64,000 nucleotides of DNA from Thermothielavioides terrestris NRRL 8126 (GCF_000226115.1 NC_016457.1:8184001-8248000); one strand, 5' to 3'. Counted from the stretch's first letter, positions 23,124 through 34,202 are shown. Numbers and translations are program-made. The notes: generated by a model not told the origin, from the letters alone.

Positions 23124-25992
23124 TTAAACCTCATCCTCCCCTTCGGGCCCATGCTTATCCCACCCATCAGGATAATAGCTGGGCGGTAAATCGCCCTCTG
23201 CCGTCCCCCACTCACCCTCTTCCTCGCCCACCCACAACTCCAACAGCCCGCCTTTTGCAAAGAACTCATGCGTAATCCAATTTCTGGTGTAGATTTTCCC
23301 ATTCAGCCTCGCCCGCTGGATATATATCCTCCTCCCCTGCTCGGGATCAAACCCGCTGACGACCCGGATGACGGCCCACCGGCCGTCGGCCCTCGCGCGC
23401 AGCCTCACCTCGGGGAAGAAGGGGGCGGTCAGCAGGTAGACGTCCTGGCCGGCGACGGGGAAGAAGCCCATCATGGCGAAGGCGCTGAAGGCGCCCATGG
23501 CGCAGTCGTCGTTGCCGGGGATGCCGCCGGCGCTGGCGTTGAACAGGCGCGGGATGTAGGCGTGCGTGAAGAAGCTGCTCAGCGCCGGGCGCGCGGCGTA
23601 GTGGAACTGGAAGACGGGCAGGAAGGCCTGCTCGTTGCCCATGTAGGCGATGCCGCTGGTGTGGAAGAAGCGCAGGCGCTCGGCGAAGGCGGCCGGCCCG
23701 CCCATCAGCCTCACCAGCGTGGCCATGTCGTGCGGCGCGTAGAAGCTGTACAGCCACGGGCTGCCCTCGTACGTGTCGAGGCCCGTGTCGAAGTAGCACG
23801 AGTGCATGTCCTGGACGGGGGAGCAGGCGCGCGGCGCCTGGTAGTGGAAGGTGCCGTTGAGCAAGCGCGGCTGGAGGAAGCCTTGGAAGGCGGTCTGCCT
23901 GACGGCGCCGGTGCGGTCCTTGTAGGTGTCGCGCTGGTCGGGATTCCAGTAGTTGCGCCAGTTGGCGCCGCGGCGGTGGTACTTGATGGCGTCGGCGGTG
24001 CGGTTGAGGCCGGCGGCCAGGAGTGAGATGCAGTAGTCGTCGTAGGCGTACTCGACGCCGCGGCTGATGCTGCGGCTGGCCGGCCCCGTGCCGTTCTTGT
24101 CCGTGTCGTCCCACGGGATGTAGCCGACGTTGTGCCAGCTGACGAGGTTGCCGCGGCCTTCGACGCCCCAGTTTTTGGGTTCGACTGTGATTTGCGATTT
24201 GCGAGGATCAGCCAGGTGTTTCAGGGGGTGAGCGGGCTCGAATAGGGCCAAGTGTTCAACCAACCTTCAGCGTCAGAGACGACGGCTTCGTAGGCGGCAT
24301 CCCAGTCGACGCCTTCGGTCAGGTTCTTGATGAAGGCATCAGCAATCACCACGTCAGCGTTGGACCCGCCCTGGGTGAACCCCTTGCAGAAACTCATGCG
24401 GCAGTCGGGCAGTTTTCCTGGCCGCTGTCAGCATTATCACATCAAAGCTCTCCTGATCCGAAGTCACACACAAACCTTCATGCCTATAAATGTCAATCAG
24501 CGCCCGCACCATCTCGGTCTGCGCGGCAGGGTCGATGATGGTCAGCAGCGGGTGCTGCGCGCGGAACGAGTCCCAGATACAGTAGAACCTGGGTCGAGTC
24601 AGCCAGCACCAACAGGCAGACTCCCGCGATCGCCCGCGGCGGATAACCTACGAATCATAGTACGGCTCGCTCGAATTCCACAGCGGGTTCTCGCCGGTGT
24701 AGTTCTGCGGCGAAAGCATGGTCCGGTACAGGCCGGACCAGAACGTCGTCTGCAGTTCCTCGCTGACGCCCGTGGCATCCACCTCGACGGCGGCCAACTT
24801 CCGCCTCCAGGCCTTCCGCGCATCGCTCTCGACCCTCTCAAAGTGCCAGTCGCCAATCTCCCGCTCCGCGTTCTCGCACGCCCGGTCCACCGACACAAAC
24901 GAGACGCCGACGCGCGCCAGCAGCGAGTTGTTCGCGGGCGGCGCAAACTGGAGCCAGACGCCGGCCGACCCGGTGGGCACATGAAAGCCGGGGCCCACGC
25001 CGTCGAGCGACTTGGGCTCCTCGGTGGCGTTGTTCGAGACGAAGGTACCCGTGCGGCGGATGGCGGCGCCGCGGAAGTCGGCGCAGAAAAAGGCGCGGTA
25101 GGTGCCGGCGCCAAAGGACGGCAAGTACCGCCCGTGGCCGACGACGCGGCCCGTGGCCGGGTCGACGCGCATGCTGCCGGCGCTGCGGCTGTTCATGAGG
25201 TCGACCAGGTCGACGAGGACGAGCGGGGAGTAGGGCACGCCGTGGAGGGGCGGGTCCAGGTCGGTGGTGTAGACGTCGACGGTGGCGTTACCCGAGAAGC
25301 CGAAGCGGTACAGGGCGGCGTGGGCGGTGGCGGTCATCTCGGCCTGGACCGTGTTGGTCAGGTTGATGCGGAAGTAGCCCGGGGCGGCGAAGACCGAGTC
25401 CGGCACCCGGTTGGTCGGGCGGTGCATGACCGAGTAGGCGCACTTGGCGAAGTCGTCGTCCGGGCAGCCCGGGTGCACAAAGAGCGGGAAGTTGCCCATG
25501 GACGGCTGGCCGCCGGTGCCGGAGTCGTGCAGATGCGAGAAGCCCGCAATGGGGTTCTCGTCGGTCACGAAGCCGGCGGCGTTCTCGTGCGACTGGGTGT
25601 CTGCCACGGGTTTCGCCATGCCTGTGAGGGGGGTAGGTGTTATTGTAAAAAAATACTGAACCAATGTGGACGCGGAGACTCACCATATGGCAATGTTGCG
25701 CCTGGAAAGACATGGCCTGTTCGAGACAAGGCGGGTGTGAGACCGCATGCTGCGGAACGACAAGAGCGGCGTCACGGATCAAGACACACTCACCTCCGTT
25801 CGCCGTCCCGATCAGGGGGTCAACGAAGTCTAGCACATCGAACCTGGGCCGTCCGAACCCCAGAAATGACAGCAAAGAAGCGCCGGACCGCGATCCAGAC
25901 CGGGGGAGCAGCAGGACGAGGTAGATGGTGAGCAAGGCGCACACCAGCAGGCGGCTCCTCCGCGGGAGACTCCGGAGGAGGAGCGTAGCCAT
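23124..25992 (-). CDS. GH92 family alpha-mannosidase, signal-anchored
   Basis: Six exons (minus): 25992-25794, 25716-25684, 25621-24652, 24588-24476, 24417-24265, 24184-23124 (842 residues); introns are 58-80 bp. Exon 2 is a 33-nt microexon; its joins restore GGHVFPGATLPYGMAKPV, a conserved GH92 N-terminal motif. A hydrophobic segment (LLVCALLTIYLVLLL) near residues 14-30 is a signal or type II anchor. Other family marks: GFSHLHDSGTGG, FYCIWDSFRAQHPL, SGIAYMGNEQAF, GIPGNDDCAMGAFSAF (the GNDD stretch carries the Asp residues linked to catalysis in characterised GH92 enzymes). These enzymes remove alpha-linked mannose with inversion, using calcium. It probably trims N- or O-mannans; the linkage cannot be read from sequence. 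Confidence 0.93.
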
Positions 25993-27018
25993 GACGGCGG
26001 CAGCCCTGCGGCAGGGCGAGCCTACGGCCGTCTACCACAGTTCGTAAGGAAACACGCTCGCTCTCAACTGTCCCAGCCACGGCATGATTGGCCAAGGGAG
26101 TAAGGGCCGGACGACTCTTTGCGGCGGCGGCTGCCCTCTTCCGTGCCAGCACCTACCAGACAACCAAGGCGCGGGAATCCGGTAACTTAATACCCAACGT
26201 GAAACTCAGGGTAGGATAGGCACCGGTCGATCAGATGTAAGAAGCCCGCGAAACGGAACTCGGGCGGGCCCGAAAAAGAAAAAGGAAGACCAAAACACTC
26301 AGCCGTGATCCTGGAATGCAGCCATGGCGGCGGCGTTTCGAAAAGGCCACTTCAGGAACGGAGGGAGGCTCCTCCACGCCAAGACTATAGTATAGATTAA
26401 GCTCGGCACCAGCCGCGGTCTGGAACGGAGCTGAGCTGCCAAGCCTACGGAACCCTCTCTGCCGATGCGAGCTGTCCGGCCGATTTATCCGTGGTCAGGT
26501 GCTAGTGTAATGTCGAATTCGCCATGTCACAATGGTAAAGCCGGAAAATAAAAAAAAGAACAGTCTCGGTGTCACGCCGACGCCCAATCTCCCTTCTCGC
26601 AACCTGCTCTCTCGGCCAGCGCATCCATTCGCTGCACTCGCAAGCACCCGCTCGCCCTCGCAATGATGTGCTCCCGCCAGCCGTCCAGGTAACCACGCGC
26701 GTGGAACCGTTTCCCCGTTCAGCCGCACAGCGTAGCGTAGTGCGCCGGCACCAGCAGGGCGCACGGCACGGCTCGCGCCGCCCGCCCGCCCGCCCGCACG
26801 CCGCGAAGCTGGGTTCGACGAGGGACAGCCAGCCGAACACGAACTGGTGGTTCGCGGCCGGGCCGTCGTAGACCACCCACCTCGCCGTCCCCCCCCCCCC
26901 CCCTTTGCGACGCCGCCCCGTGTGTGGCCGCGAGAGCTGCGCCGCGAAGCCCGACCGGCCCGCGCTCAGGTGCTGCTGCGCAAGGGCCTGGTAGTAGTCG
27001 GCGCGGCTCTCGCGCGCC
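25993..27018. other. GH92 upstream region and unassigned GC-rich sequence
   Basis: The first 500 bases are the probable GH92 promoter. From about 26500 there are overlapping frames with protein-like composition on the minus strand (for example YYQALAQQHLSAGRSGF at about 26930-27000), broken by frame changes and by a C15 homopolymer at 26889-26903. I do not recognise the source. It may be a decayed gene. Confidence 0.4.
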
Positions 27019-27274
27019 ATGCTGGCCGACCCGGGCGTCAACTGGCCGGGGTACCTGGCCGTGCTAGAGGTGGCCGGGGCGATGCTGGCGGTGCGGAGCG
27101 TGGTGCGGGCGGCGGAGTATCTCGGCGGGGCGGACGGGGTGGTGGAGGCACACGAGGTGGTTGTGTAAGTGTTCGACGCGGTGCCGATGTTGGCGGTCGG
27201 GGTGGGGTTCTTGGTGCTGCATCCAACACGGCTGGTGAGGGAAGTGGCGAGGTCGGAGGGAGAGGTTAAGGCCG
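27019..27274 (+). pseudogene. RTA1-family membrane protein remnant
   Basis: This frame reads GVNWPGYLAVLEVAGAMLAV, then RSVVRAAEYLGGADG, then HEVVV-stop-VFDAVPMLAV, then GVGFLVLHPTRLV. It matches the sixth and seventh transmembrane segments of RTA1/RTM1 lipid-translocating exporter-like proteins (typical text: RSVFRVIEY, GYLLSHE, YVFDALLM, HP). A TAA at 27166-27168 stands where the family has Tyr. The upstream frame closes with two TAG codons, so the first five segments are missing, and a G17 tract ends the fragment. An intron at the GTAAGT that overlaps the stop is unlikely, because homology continues without a gap. Confidence 0.6.
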
Positions 27275-27540
27275 GGGGGGGGGGGGGGGGTTACTGAGCT
27301 CAGGGGAGCGTCCATCGGTGTAGATTGTGGTGGCCGGGCAGGCGTATGAATGTGCGGCCCTAGACGGAGACCAAAGCGATGGACTACAGTCCTCTGACGC
27401 ATAGTGCCGAGATGTAGGTTCATGACGAAGAGGGAGGGGAGTTCGCTGAGCAAATCATGTATGAGACGGATGTCGCTTTCCTGGACCTCTACAATCGACT
27501 GACGCCCAACTTCCCATCGAGCACGGAGGGAACGTGCTAA
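27275..27540. other. Short intergenic stretch after the RTA1 remnant
   Basis: It begins with a G homopolymer (27274-27290, 17 G). A short plus-strand frame ending at about 27540 (FLDLYNRLTPNFPSSTEGTC) is protein-like but has an immediate upstream stop; it may be another fragment of the same decayed locus. Confidence 0.4.
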
Positions 27541-29294
27541 TCAACTGCTCGCCCATGGCGCCTTCGTCACAGAAAACTGGTTGCTTGCTGTTCCCGGTGT
27601 GCCCCTGGGAAACGAGGCCGGAGGTGGCGGCCCAGTATCAGGGACCCCGCCCCTGGGCATCGTAGGCCCCGAGCTCCCCGTCCCAGCCCACGGCGCCCTC
27701 GAGTACGGGATTCCGGGACCTGGAGGCACGCCAGCCGGTCTGCCAGGCATTCTGGTCGCCTGCGCCCACGGCGCCGCTGTACCGGAACCGCTCCCAGCCG
27801 CAGGGACGTTTGATGTTGTCGCCTGCCCATAGGTCGCCACATGCACAGACGTCGCTGGCGCTGCTGCCTCCGGATCGAGGTCCCAGGAGAAGAGCGACCC
27901 GAACGGGAAGTGCTGCACGACGGGGAACTTGGAGAGCACCTCGGCGTTGAACATCTTGATCATGCCCTTGTTGATCTTGCCCCAACCGTCCTTGATGCCG
28001 GAGACGTCGAACAGGATGGGGGAGTGCTCCCAGAACGGGCCCTTCTTGACGTCGTTGATGAAGCCGATGGCCGAGAAGTACATGTTCGAGCCGCGGTAGA
28101 GCTCGACCTGCGCGGGCTTGGTCACGTCCGACGGCCGCGGGGCGCCGGGCACCGAGCCCTCCAGCGGCATGGGCTCCGCCTCGGTGATGGGCCGAGTGAA
28201 CTGGGCCGAGCCGAAGATGTAGGGCAGAAACGAGTGGTCGTCCAATCCCCACACGCCGTGCGATCCGGCCGGCTCGAGATTGTACGTCAGGATCAACCGA
28301 CGGACGACCTTGAAGTATCTGCATTCCCATCAGCACCTCTCCCCCTCCTACTCCAAATCATCAACACAGGTCGAAGGTCAACTCACGGCTCAAACACGCC
28401 GAGCACCACACGCCGCTCCACCTCCCCATCCTCTCGACCGTCGCCACCGCCGGCCCCAAAAACGCCCAATTTCCACAGCGCGCCCAAAAAAGCCAAAAAG
28501 CTCAGCTCATGCCCCGTGCCATAATCCAACCGCTGCGCACTGCCAAACGCCCCGAGCAAATACGCCTTCACCTCCCCCAGCCAGCCTTGCTCCTTCTCCT
28601 TCTCCCCTTCCCTTTCCTCCTCCTCCTCCTCCTCCTTTTCCGCCGTCCCCCACCCCAAACCAGCAACGATCCCGCCCACGGCATCCGTGAGCAGCCCGTC
28701 GACCCGTTCGGCGAGCAGGGCGTGCCAGCGGCGGAAGCTGGGGTTGCCGAACCGGCGCGGGCCCGGCTCCGGCGGCGCCTCCGAGACCATCTCCTCGAGC
28801 GCGCGGAGCATGTCGCGCAGGCGGACGACGGCGGGCGGCTCGGCGGTGCCGGGCAGCACGGCGTCGAGGGGGAAGGTGCGGACTTTGGGGCGGCGGCGGC
28901 CGCCCGCGCCGGCGCCGGCGCCGGCTTCGGGTGGTGGGCGGGTGCTGCTGGTGTTATCTGTGGCATCGGTCTTGCCGGTGTCGTTGCCATCTCCGGACTC
29001 GGGGTGCTGGGGTTGGATGCGCGGGCACAGCGCGCGGTTGAGCTGCAGGAGGAAGAGGCCGATGTCGCGGTAGGCGAGGGAGGAGAGGAAATGGGGGAGG
29101 TCGGCGCCCGTGTGGATCTGTTTGATGGGCGGGCGGAAGGTGTGGGACTTGGATGGTGAGAGGACGGCCAGCCCCGGGAAGGAGGGAATGGCGGGGGTTG
29201 TTGTTGATTTGGGAGTCGTGGATGGGGGGGTCGAGGCTGTGGTTGGGCGTTGCGAGTCGTTCGATGGCGGGGCTGGCGGCGGAGGGGGGTCCAT
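27541..29294 (-). CDS. RRD1: PP2A phosphatase activator (PTPA), RRD1-like
   Basis: Exons (minus) 29294-28387 and 28318-27541 (561 residues); the 68-bp intron (GTGAGT to TGCAG) joins VLGVFEP to [22 protein letters not shown] proteins are peptidyl-prolyl isomerases that help load metal into and activate PP2A-type phosphatases. Family motifs: [72 protein letters not shown]. The Pro/Thr-rich N-terminus and an acidic loop ([17 protein letters not shown]) are extensions. The C-terminal tail of about 100 residues is Gly/Pro-rich and repeats APWA three times, a layout typical of the RRD1 rather than the RRD2 branch as I recall it. An in-frame ATG 17 codons upstream is possible. Confidence 0.92.
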
Positions 29295-30106
29295 TGCTGA
29301 CGGCAGGCTGGTGTGGGTGCGAATTCGAGGGCTGTTGGCGGGCAATAAGCGTCGCGATGAATTGCGTACGGCAGTGGCTTATCGTTGACTATGCGTAAAT
29401 CTGGGTTTATGAGCTTGTGTAAGTTGTCGATGCATCTGGTGTAGATGGTATGTTGTGTAGCACCACAGTGAGGCCAGGCCCACTTTCGCTGCCCCTCACG
29501 TCCATGATTGGCTGGAAGCTTGCCCGGCTTATGCCCCACATAGTGTTATTTAAGTTACCGTACTCCGTACTCTGGATTCCAGACGTTCGGTTACGTCGGT
29601 CAAGTTCAACCACAACACCGCACCGAGTGATGTCATAAACTAGCCCACGACCTTCCCACGGACCAGCCGACACTGAATAGGCAGCAAAACAGCCGGGAAA
29701 GAACTCAACACTCCTTTCACACTCGAAGGGATCCGAGCGAGTCGACCGCCCGAACTTCTGTCACGTAGAATGTACAGGACTATGTGCGTGACGGCCAGAA
29801 CAACGCGGCGCGGTTGTCAGAAGATTCCCTGCACCTCGTAGGCGGATATGCTTTGAGGCTAGCTGCTTCGACCGACAGCGAGCAGCAGCTGAAATTTAGT
29901 CAAGGGGGTTGATCAGGTAACGGTGAACGTGAGCGCTCGGGGCTGTATGTTATATCTAATCCAGCTGGCAACGGCTCCGCCAGCGCCTTCTCAGCTACGT
30001 CGGGTAATTAATGATAGAGGGTGTCTGCATAGGAAAAAAAAACTGACTTTCTCTCCGCCCGTTTCCACAGCAGACAAGAAGAAAGAACCCTCGTTCAAAT
30101 CCTCGC
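29295..30106. other. Intergenic region
   Basis: Promoter side of the PTPA gene and 3' side of the SET gene. It contains a CCGTACTCCGTAC word at about 29560, related to the palindromes near 3500. No gene is supported. Confidence 0.55.
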
Positions 30107-31133
30107 CTACTTTACATCCGCCGGGCCCCCTTCCCCTTCCTCAACCAGCCCCCCTTCCTCCTCCTCGTCGCCCTCTCCCACCCCCTTCCGGCCCTGCCAA
30201 AACCCCTTCCCATAACTAACCAACACCTCCTCGCCGCGCGCAATCCCGACCGTCCTGGCCCTACCGACGGCCCTCTTGCCCGCAGGCAGCACGAACACAG
30301 CCATGCAGCGCTCGCCGACGCGCGGATCCCAGACGACCCTGAACTCGGCGTTCGGCCTGCGCCGCTGCGGCCTCCCCCCGCTCCGGCCCCCGTCCCGGCC
30401 CTGCGCCCGGCCTAGACCCTCCAACCGCGGCTGCGGCTGCGGCTGCGGCTGCGGCAGGGGCACGCCGCGGTAGTCGTTGATGAAGCGCGCCTCGTTGCCC
30501 GCGCGCGCCGCGTCGACGGCCAGGTCGGCGTCGCGGTCCAGCCACAGGTCGTAGTCCGACGCGGCGTAGTCGTAGTCGTCGGCGCCGGCGCCGGCGCCGG
30601 CGCCGCCACGGTTGCAGTACATGTTGTCGCGTTTGTCGCGGTCATCGGAGCCCGAGCCCGATGGCTGGCGGCCGAACGGCGGCGTGCCGACGTGCACCTC
30701 GCCCAGGTAGGGCAGGATCAACTCGCCCGGCGCGAGGTCGCGGGTCGCGAAGAGGCCTGCTTGGCCGTAGGCGGGGTCTGGATTTGCACGTACAGATAGT
30801 TAATTTTTTTAGTGTCCGTTGATGTTACGTGGTTGAGTGAGTTACTGCGGAAATGGTGGGATTGGCTGGTGGGGGGAGAAAGGGTGGTGGTGGCGTACGG
30901 TTCGGGTCGATGATCGGGACGATGCGCACCGACGGGCACGGGCCCGGCTTGAGATTGCGGGGGATCTCCAAGACCGGGTCGGATGGGTCTGCCGCCGGCC
31001 GGGTGCGGAGGGCGCGGAGGTGGGCCGGGGTAAGATACGGTGAGTAAGAGGCCCGTGTGAGGTAGCGGATGTGGGCCGGCCAGTTGGCGGGCACTGGTGG
31101 TTGCGAGGGTTGGGTCTTCGCTTTGGAGCCCAT
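30107..31133 (-). CDS. SET-domain protein, probable lysine methyltransferase-like
   Basis: Exons (minus) 31133-30899 and 30777-30107 (301 residues); the 121-bp intron (GTACGC to ATCCAG) joins RIVPIIDPN to HPAYGQAGLFATRDLAPGEL. Small fungal SET proteins of this shape have an N-terminal helical part (WPAHIRYLTRASYSPYLTPA) before the SET fold. Visible SET elements: GLFATRDLAPGELILPYLG, the NHS-like variant GNEARFINDYRG, NAEFRVVWD, and the closing GEEVLVSYGKGFW. The fold is interrupted by Ala/Gly and Gln/Pro dipeptide runs. The substrate is unknown. An in-frame ATG at 31184 would add 17 residues; I prefer 31133 because the extra residues look unconserved. Confidence 0.82.
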
Positions 31134-31445
31134 TTGCTCTCGGTTCTTCAAAAATGGGGTCCTGTCTGGTTTTGTCGTTTTCATGATGGTGGCTACTTTA
31201 GTTGTAGAAAGAAAGCAGCCCACGGAGCAAGGATCCCGCACCGGAATTTTATCGGCCTGCCAAGGGGCCCGCCTGGTGACCAAGCGAGTCGAGAGTCTCA
31301 CGGGTAGCAAGCAGGACTGCCCATCGGAGTGTCAGCATGTTGTCGGAAATGCGTCTATCCAAAACGCCAAGCGGCAAGCTGCGATCTAGCACCATCTGCC
31401 CGCCAGGCGCTGCTCTTTGGGTTCAGAAATTCGGATATCCTGTAA
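31134..31445. other. Short gap between the SET gene and Rad4
   Basis: Upstream region of the SET gene, reaching the Rad4 stop. No separate feature is seen. Confidence 0.5.
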
Positions 31446-34202
31446 TCATTCCACCAGAAATCCGCCGCCTCCACCGTCATCCGCGTCGTCCTCCTCATCC
31501 GGCACAAAGAACCCTCCACCTCCGACCTCCTCGTCACTCATGGCATCTGCCATGCCGACATCCTGCCCTTCCGGCTCTTTCCCCTTCCCTTTGCCTTCTG
31601 CTTCCCGCCGCCTCTCGGCTTCCGCCTCCGCCTCCTCCGCCTCATCCACCCCGGCCCAGATTCTCTCCCTGATCCTCAGCCCCTTCAAGAAGCGGCTCCA
31701 CATGCGCAGCGCCGTCCTCGTCCTCCTCTCCTGCTCCTCCTCGGCCTCCATATCCTCCAGCCCCTGAATCACGGCGCGCACCGCCTCGGCGGCCTCCTCC
31801 GGGACCACCACGCCATTCAGCACCGCCGTGCCGTGCCTGCCCCTGAACTCAAACCCGGTCAGGGCAGGCGCATAGTCCACGCCCAAGATGAACGCCGCCT
31901 GCGCCGCCCGCTCGTGCGCGACATGCACGCCGCCGCGGGGGACCATGCTCGGCACGTACAGGTCCAGATTCCCGAACTTGTTCTTCGGCACCCGCCCGTT
32001 CACCACCGGCGGCGGCACATACGCCTCGGTCTGCTCCAGCAGGTACAGCGGCACACTCCCCGGCGCGGCATCGCCGAACAACCCGACCCTATCCGGATCA
32101 TCATCATCTTCTTCTTCCTCCTCCTCATCCCCACCTATTTTTACCCGGCCTCCTCTCCTCTTCCTCACCAGACTCTTGACCGGCTCCTCCCCGTCCCGAA
32201 CCACCCGGCCCAAGCGATACCAACGCTCCCTCGAGCGCGCCACCTTGACGTCGGCGCGGCGATAGATGCGCTCGAGCGGCGCGCGGGCGCCCGCGCTGAC
32301 GGTGCCGATGGCCTGCGCGCCCGGCGCCAGCACCTCGTGGCGGCGCAGGTGGCGCTCCAGCGCGTAGACCGGGTGGTCCTTGAAGTCGGCCACGTTGCGC
32401 GGCATCGGCTCGCGCGCCTCCTCGGCGGCCAGCTCGTTGCGCTCGATCTGGTCCAGGTCGGTCGGCACGGGGCGGGCGTAGCGCCGCAGCAGGCGGTGGT
32501 ACCAGCGGGCGTTGTCGAGGGGTGTTGGGTTTCCCGGGGTTGCTGTTGTTGTTGTTGTTGTGGTGGTGGTGGTGGTGGTGCTGACGGCGCCGTCGATGCG
32601 CAGCTTGCGGGTCTTAGAGTTGTACGCCTTGGCGTAGCGGCGGGTGACGTCGCGCGCGCTGGAGTCGGCTTCGAAGGCGATTACGTAGCTCAGGCAGTTG
32701 TTGATGTCGGATGCGGGCGGTTCGAGCGCGCGCGGTTTCCACTGCGTGCAGGTGACAAGAGGGTCGACCGGGTGCCACTTTTGGTGGGCGACGTCGAGGA
32801 CTTCGACCCAATACACCGGGAAGGGAGACTCGCCGCGGATCTTCCTGGGAGTGTCGGGCGCGGACGCAGACTGAGAATGTGAGGGTCCACTCACGGATGG
32901 GATGTGGAAGGCGGCGGCGTGCGGGTGGCCGAGTCGTCGGCGGGGAGAAGGCGTTGTGGCGCCGGCTTGGAACTCGGGAAGCTTTGTCTCGTGTTTTGCC
33001 ACTGCTGCTGCGTATAGTTCGGCCCTGGAGGGCTGTTTCTGGGGTGTTTGAGATTTCCGTTGCTTCGGCATTGAAGGGGCGCCGGGCGCGAAGGACAGAG
33101 GCTGCAGCGAGCAGACCAGTCGGGTCTCGACTCCGACGGATCGGAGCATAGCACAGAACAGCTGAGCACCCACGTCGCGGGAGCCCTGGAGCGTCTTGGC
33201 CGCCTCGAGGAAGTCACTCTTGTCTAGGGTGGATTCGATGTCGTCGGGGAGTTGGTACTGTAAAGCTATTAGCTCAGCCCGGCAAGGGCTTGAGTGAAGC
33301 CTACATACATCTTTGAGCTGTTCTTCATCCTCAGCCCACAGGGCCCTCCGCAACCCGCGCTCGGTGATGGAATATTTCAGCTTGAACAGGTCTTTCGCCT
33401 CCTGAAGACCTTTCCTCAACGACTCGGTGCGCCCGAATTGGTTGAGACTGGCTCGGGGGATTAAGGCGGCCACCGTCTTCTGGGGCAGCAGCGGCCGCAG
33501 GGCGTCCTGGACATCGCGGTCATTGCACCACCGGTTTCTGAGTTCAACATGTGCAAGAAGACAGGCCAGATGCATTTTGTGGATCAGGATGCGGCGCTCC
33601 TTCTCATCTTTACTGATGGCCTTGCGACGAGACGCACGGCGCGGGGCCATGGACGCCATGTGGGCGGATAGGTCCAGGTTCAGTCCCTGGGGCCCTCCGA
33701 CAACCCCCGAAGCTGACGACGATACGGGCTCAATTGCTACGTCTTCGAAGTCGATTTCGTCGTCGTCCTCGTCGTCCTCTTCGTCGTCCGACTCCCGCAG
33801 GATCGTCTGGACTGCGGGCGTCGGCACGGCGACATCCTCGAACTCGACGAGGCCGTCATCGGAGGCATCATCAGAGGCCAGGTTCTCGGGATTTCGATTG
33901 CCGAAGTCGCCGGACTTAGCAGCAGTCGCCGTCGCCGTTGGCGGTTCGGCTCGCGCGGGGCGTCCCTCCCCCGGCCGCTTGCGTTTCAAGGGCCGCTGGG
34001 AGACCACGGGATCATGGGCGGACATCTCGGCCCTCGCGGCGGCCAGCATCTCGCGGTACACGTCAGGCACGGCGTCATCTCTGCCTGCGGTTGTCCGCCT
34101 CGGGCTGGACCGCGAGACGGCATTTTGGGCTGCGACCCTCGCGCTGGAGCGCGTGGTCCTTGGGCTGCTGTCGGCAGGCGCACTGCGCTTTCTGCCCGCC
34201 AT
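31446..34202 (-). CDS. RAD4: DNA damage recognition protein Rad4/XPC
   Basis: I read exons (minus) 34202-33309 and 33257-31446 (901 residues). A 51-nt intron (GTATGT, GCTAAT, TTTACAG) lies between; its length is a multiple of three and it has no stop, so an unspliced reading gives 918 residues. Rad4/XPC starts global-genome nucleotide excision repair by flipping bases at helix distortions, with Rad23. The order is: basic/acidic N-terminus, degenerate transglutaminase core (GSRDVGAQLFCAMLRSVGV, FPVYWVEVLDVAHQKWHPVD), BHD1 (YALERHLRRHEVL), BHD2 (RIYRRADVKVARSRERWYRL), BHD3 (VPKNKFGNLDLYVPSMVPRG, AAFILGVDYAPALTGFEF), acidic tail. A run of 12 Thr comes from an ACC/ACA repeat at about 32541-32580. 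Confidence 0.95.
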   Translation of the reverse strand: MAGRKRSAPADSSPRTTRSSARVAAQNAVSRSSPRRTTAGRDDAVPDVYREMLAAARAEMSAHDPVVSQRPLKRKRPGEGRPARAEPPTATATAAKSGDFGNRNPENLASDDASDDGLVEFEDVAVPTPAVQTILRESDDEEDDEDDDEIDFEDVAIEPVSSSASGVVGGPQGLNLDLSAHMASMAPRRASRRKAISKDEKERRILIHKMHLACLLAHVELRNRWCNDRDVQDALRPLLPQKTVAALIPRASLNQFGRTESLRKGLQEAKDLFKLKYSITERGLRRALWAEDEEQLKDVCRLHSSPCRAELIALQYQLPDDIESTLDKSDFLEAAKTLQGSRDVGAQLFCAMLRSVGVETRLVCSLQPLSFAPGAPSMPKQRKSQTPQKQPSRAELYAAAVAKHETKLPEFQAGATTPSPRRRLGHPHAAAFHIPSVSGPSHSQSASAPDTPRKIRGESPFPVYWVEVLDVAHQKWHPVDPLVTCTQWKPRALEPPASDINNCLSYVIAFEADSSARDVTRRYAKAYNSKTRKLRIDGAVSTTTTTTTTTTTTATPGNPTPLDNARWYHRLLRRYARPVPTDLDQIERNELAAEEAREPMPRNVADFKDHPVYALERHLRRHEVLAPGAQAIGTVSAGARAPLERIYRRADVKVARSRERWYRLGRVVRDGEEPVKSLVRKRRGGRVKIGGDEEEEEEDDDDPDRVGLFGDAAPGSVPLYLLEQTEAYVPPPVVNGRVPKNKFGNLDLYVPSMVPRGGVHVAHERAAQAAFILGVDYAPALTGFEFRGRHGTAVLNGVVVPEEAAEAVRAVIQGLEDMEAEEEQERRTRTALRMWSRFLKGLRIRERIWAGVDEAEEAEAEAERRREAEGKGKGKEPEGQDVGMADAMSDEEVGGGGFFVPDEEDDADDGGGGGFLVE

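Noticed and set aside
24327..25931. A 534-codon plus-strand frame opposite the GH92 gene
   Set aside because: Antisense shadow of well-supported GH92 exons; it crosses GH92 introns without splice logic and has no domain.
27161..27172. GTAAGT overlapping the stop in the RTA1 remnant, read as an intron donor
   Set aside because: RTA1 homology continues directly after the stop in the same frame, with no missing residues to account for an intron.
32845..32894. A GTGAGT...CCCAG pair in Rad4 that looks like a 50-nt intron
   Set aside because: Removing 50 nt breaks the frame, whereas read-through keeps the conserved Rad4 text on both sides in one frame.
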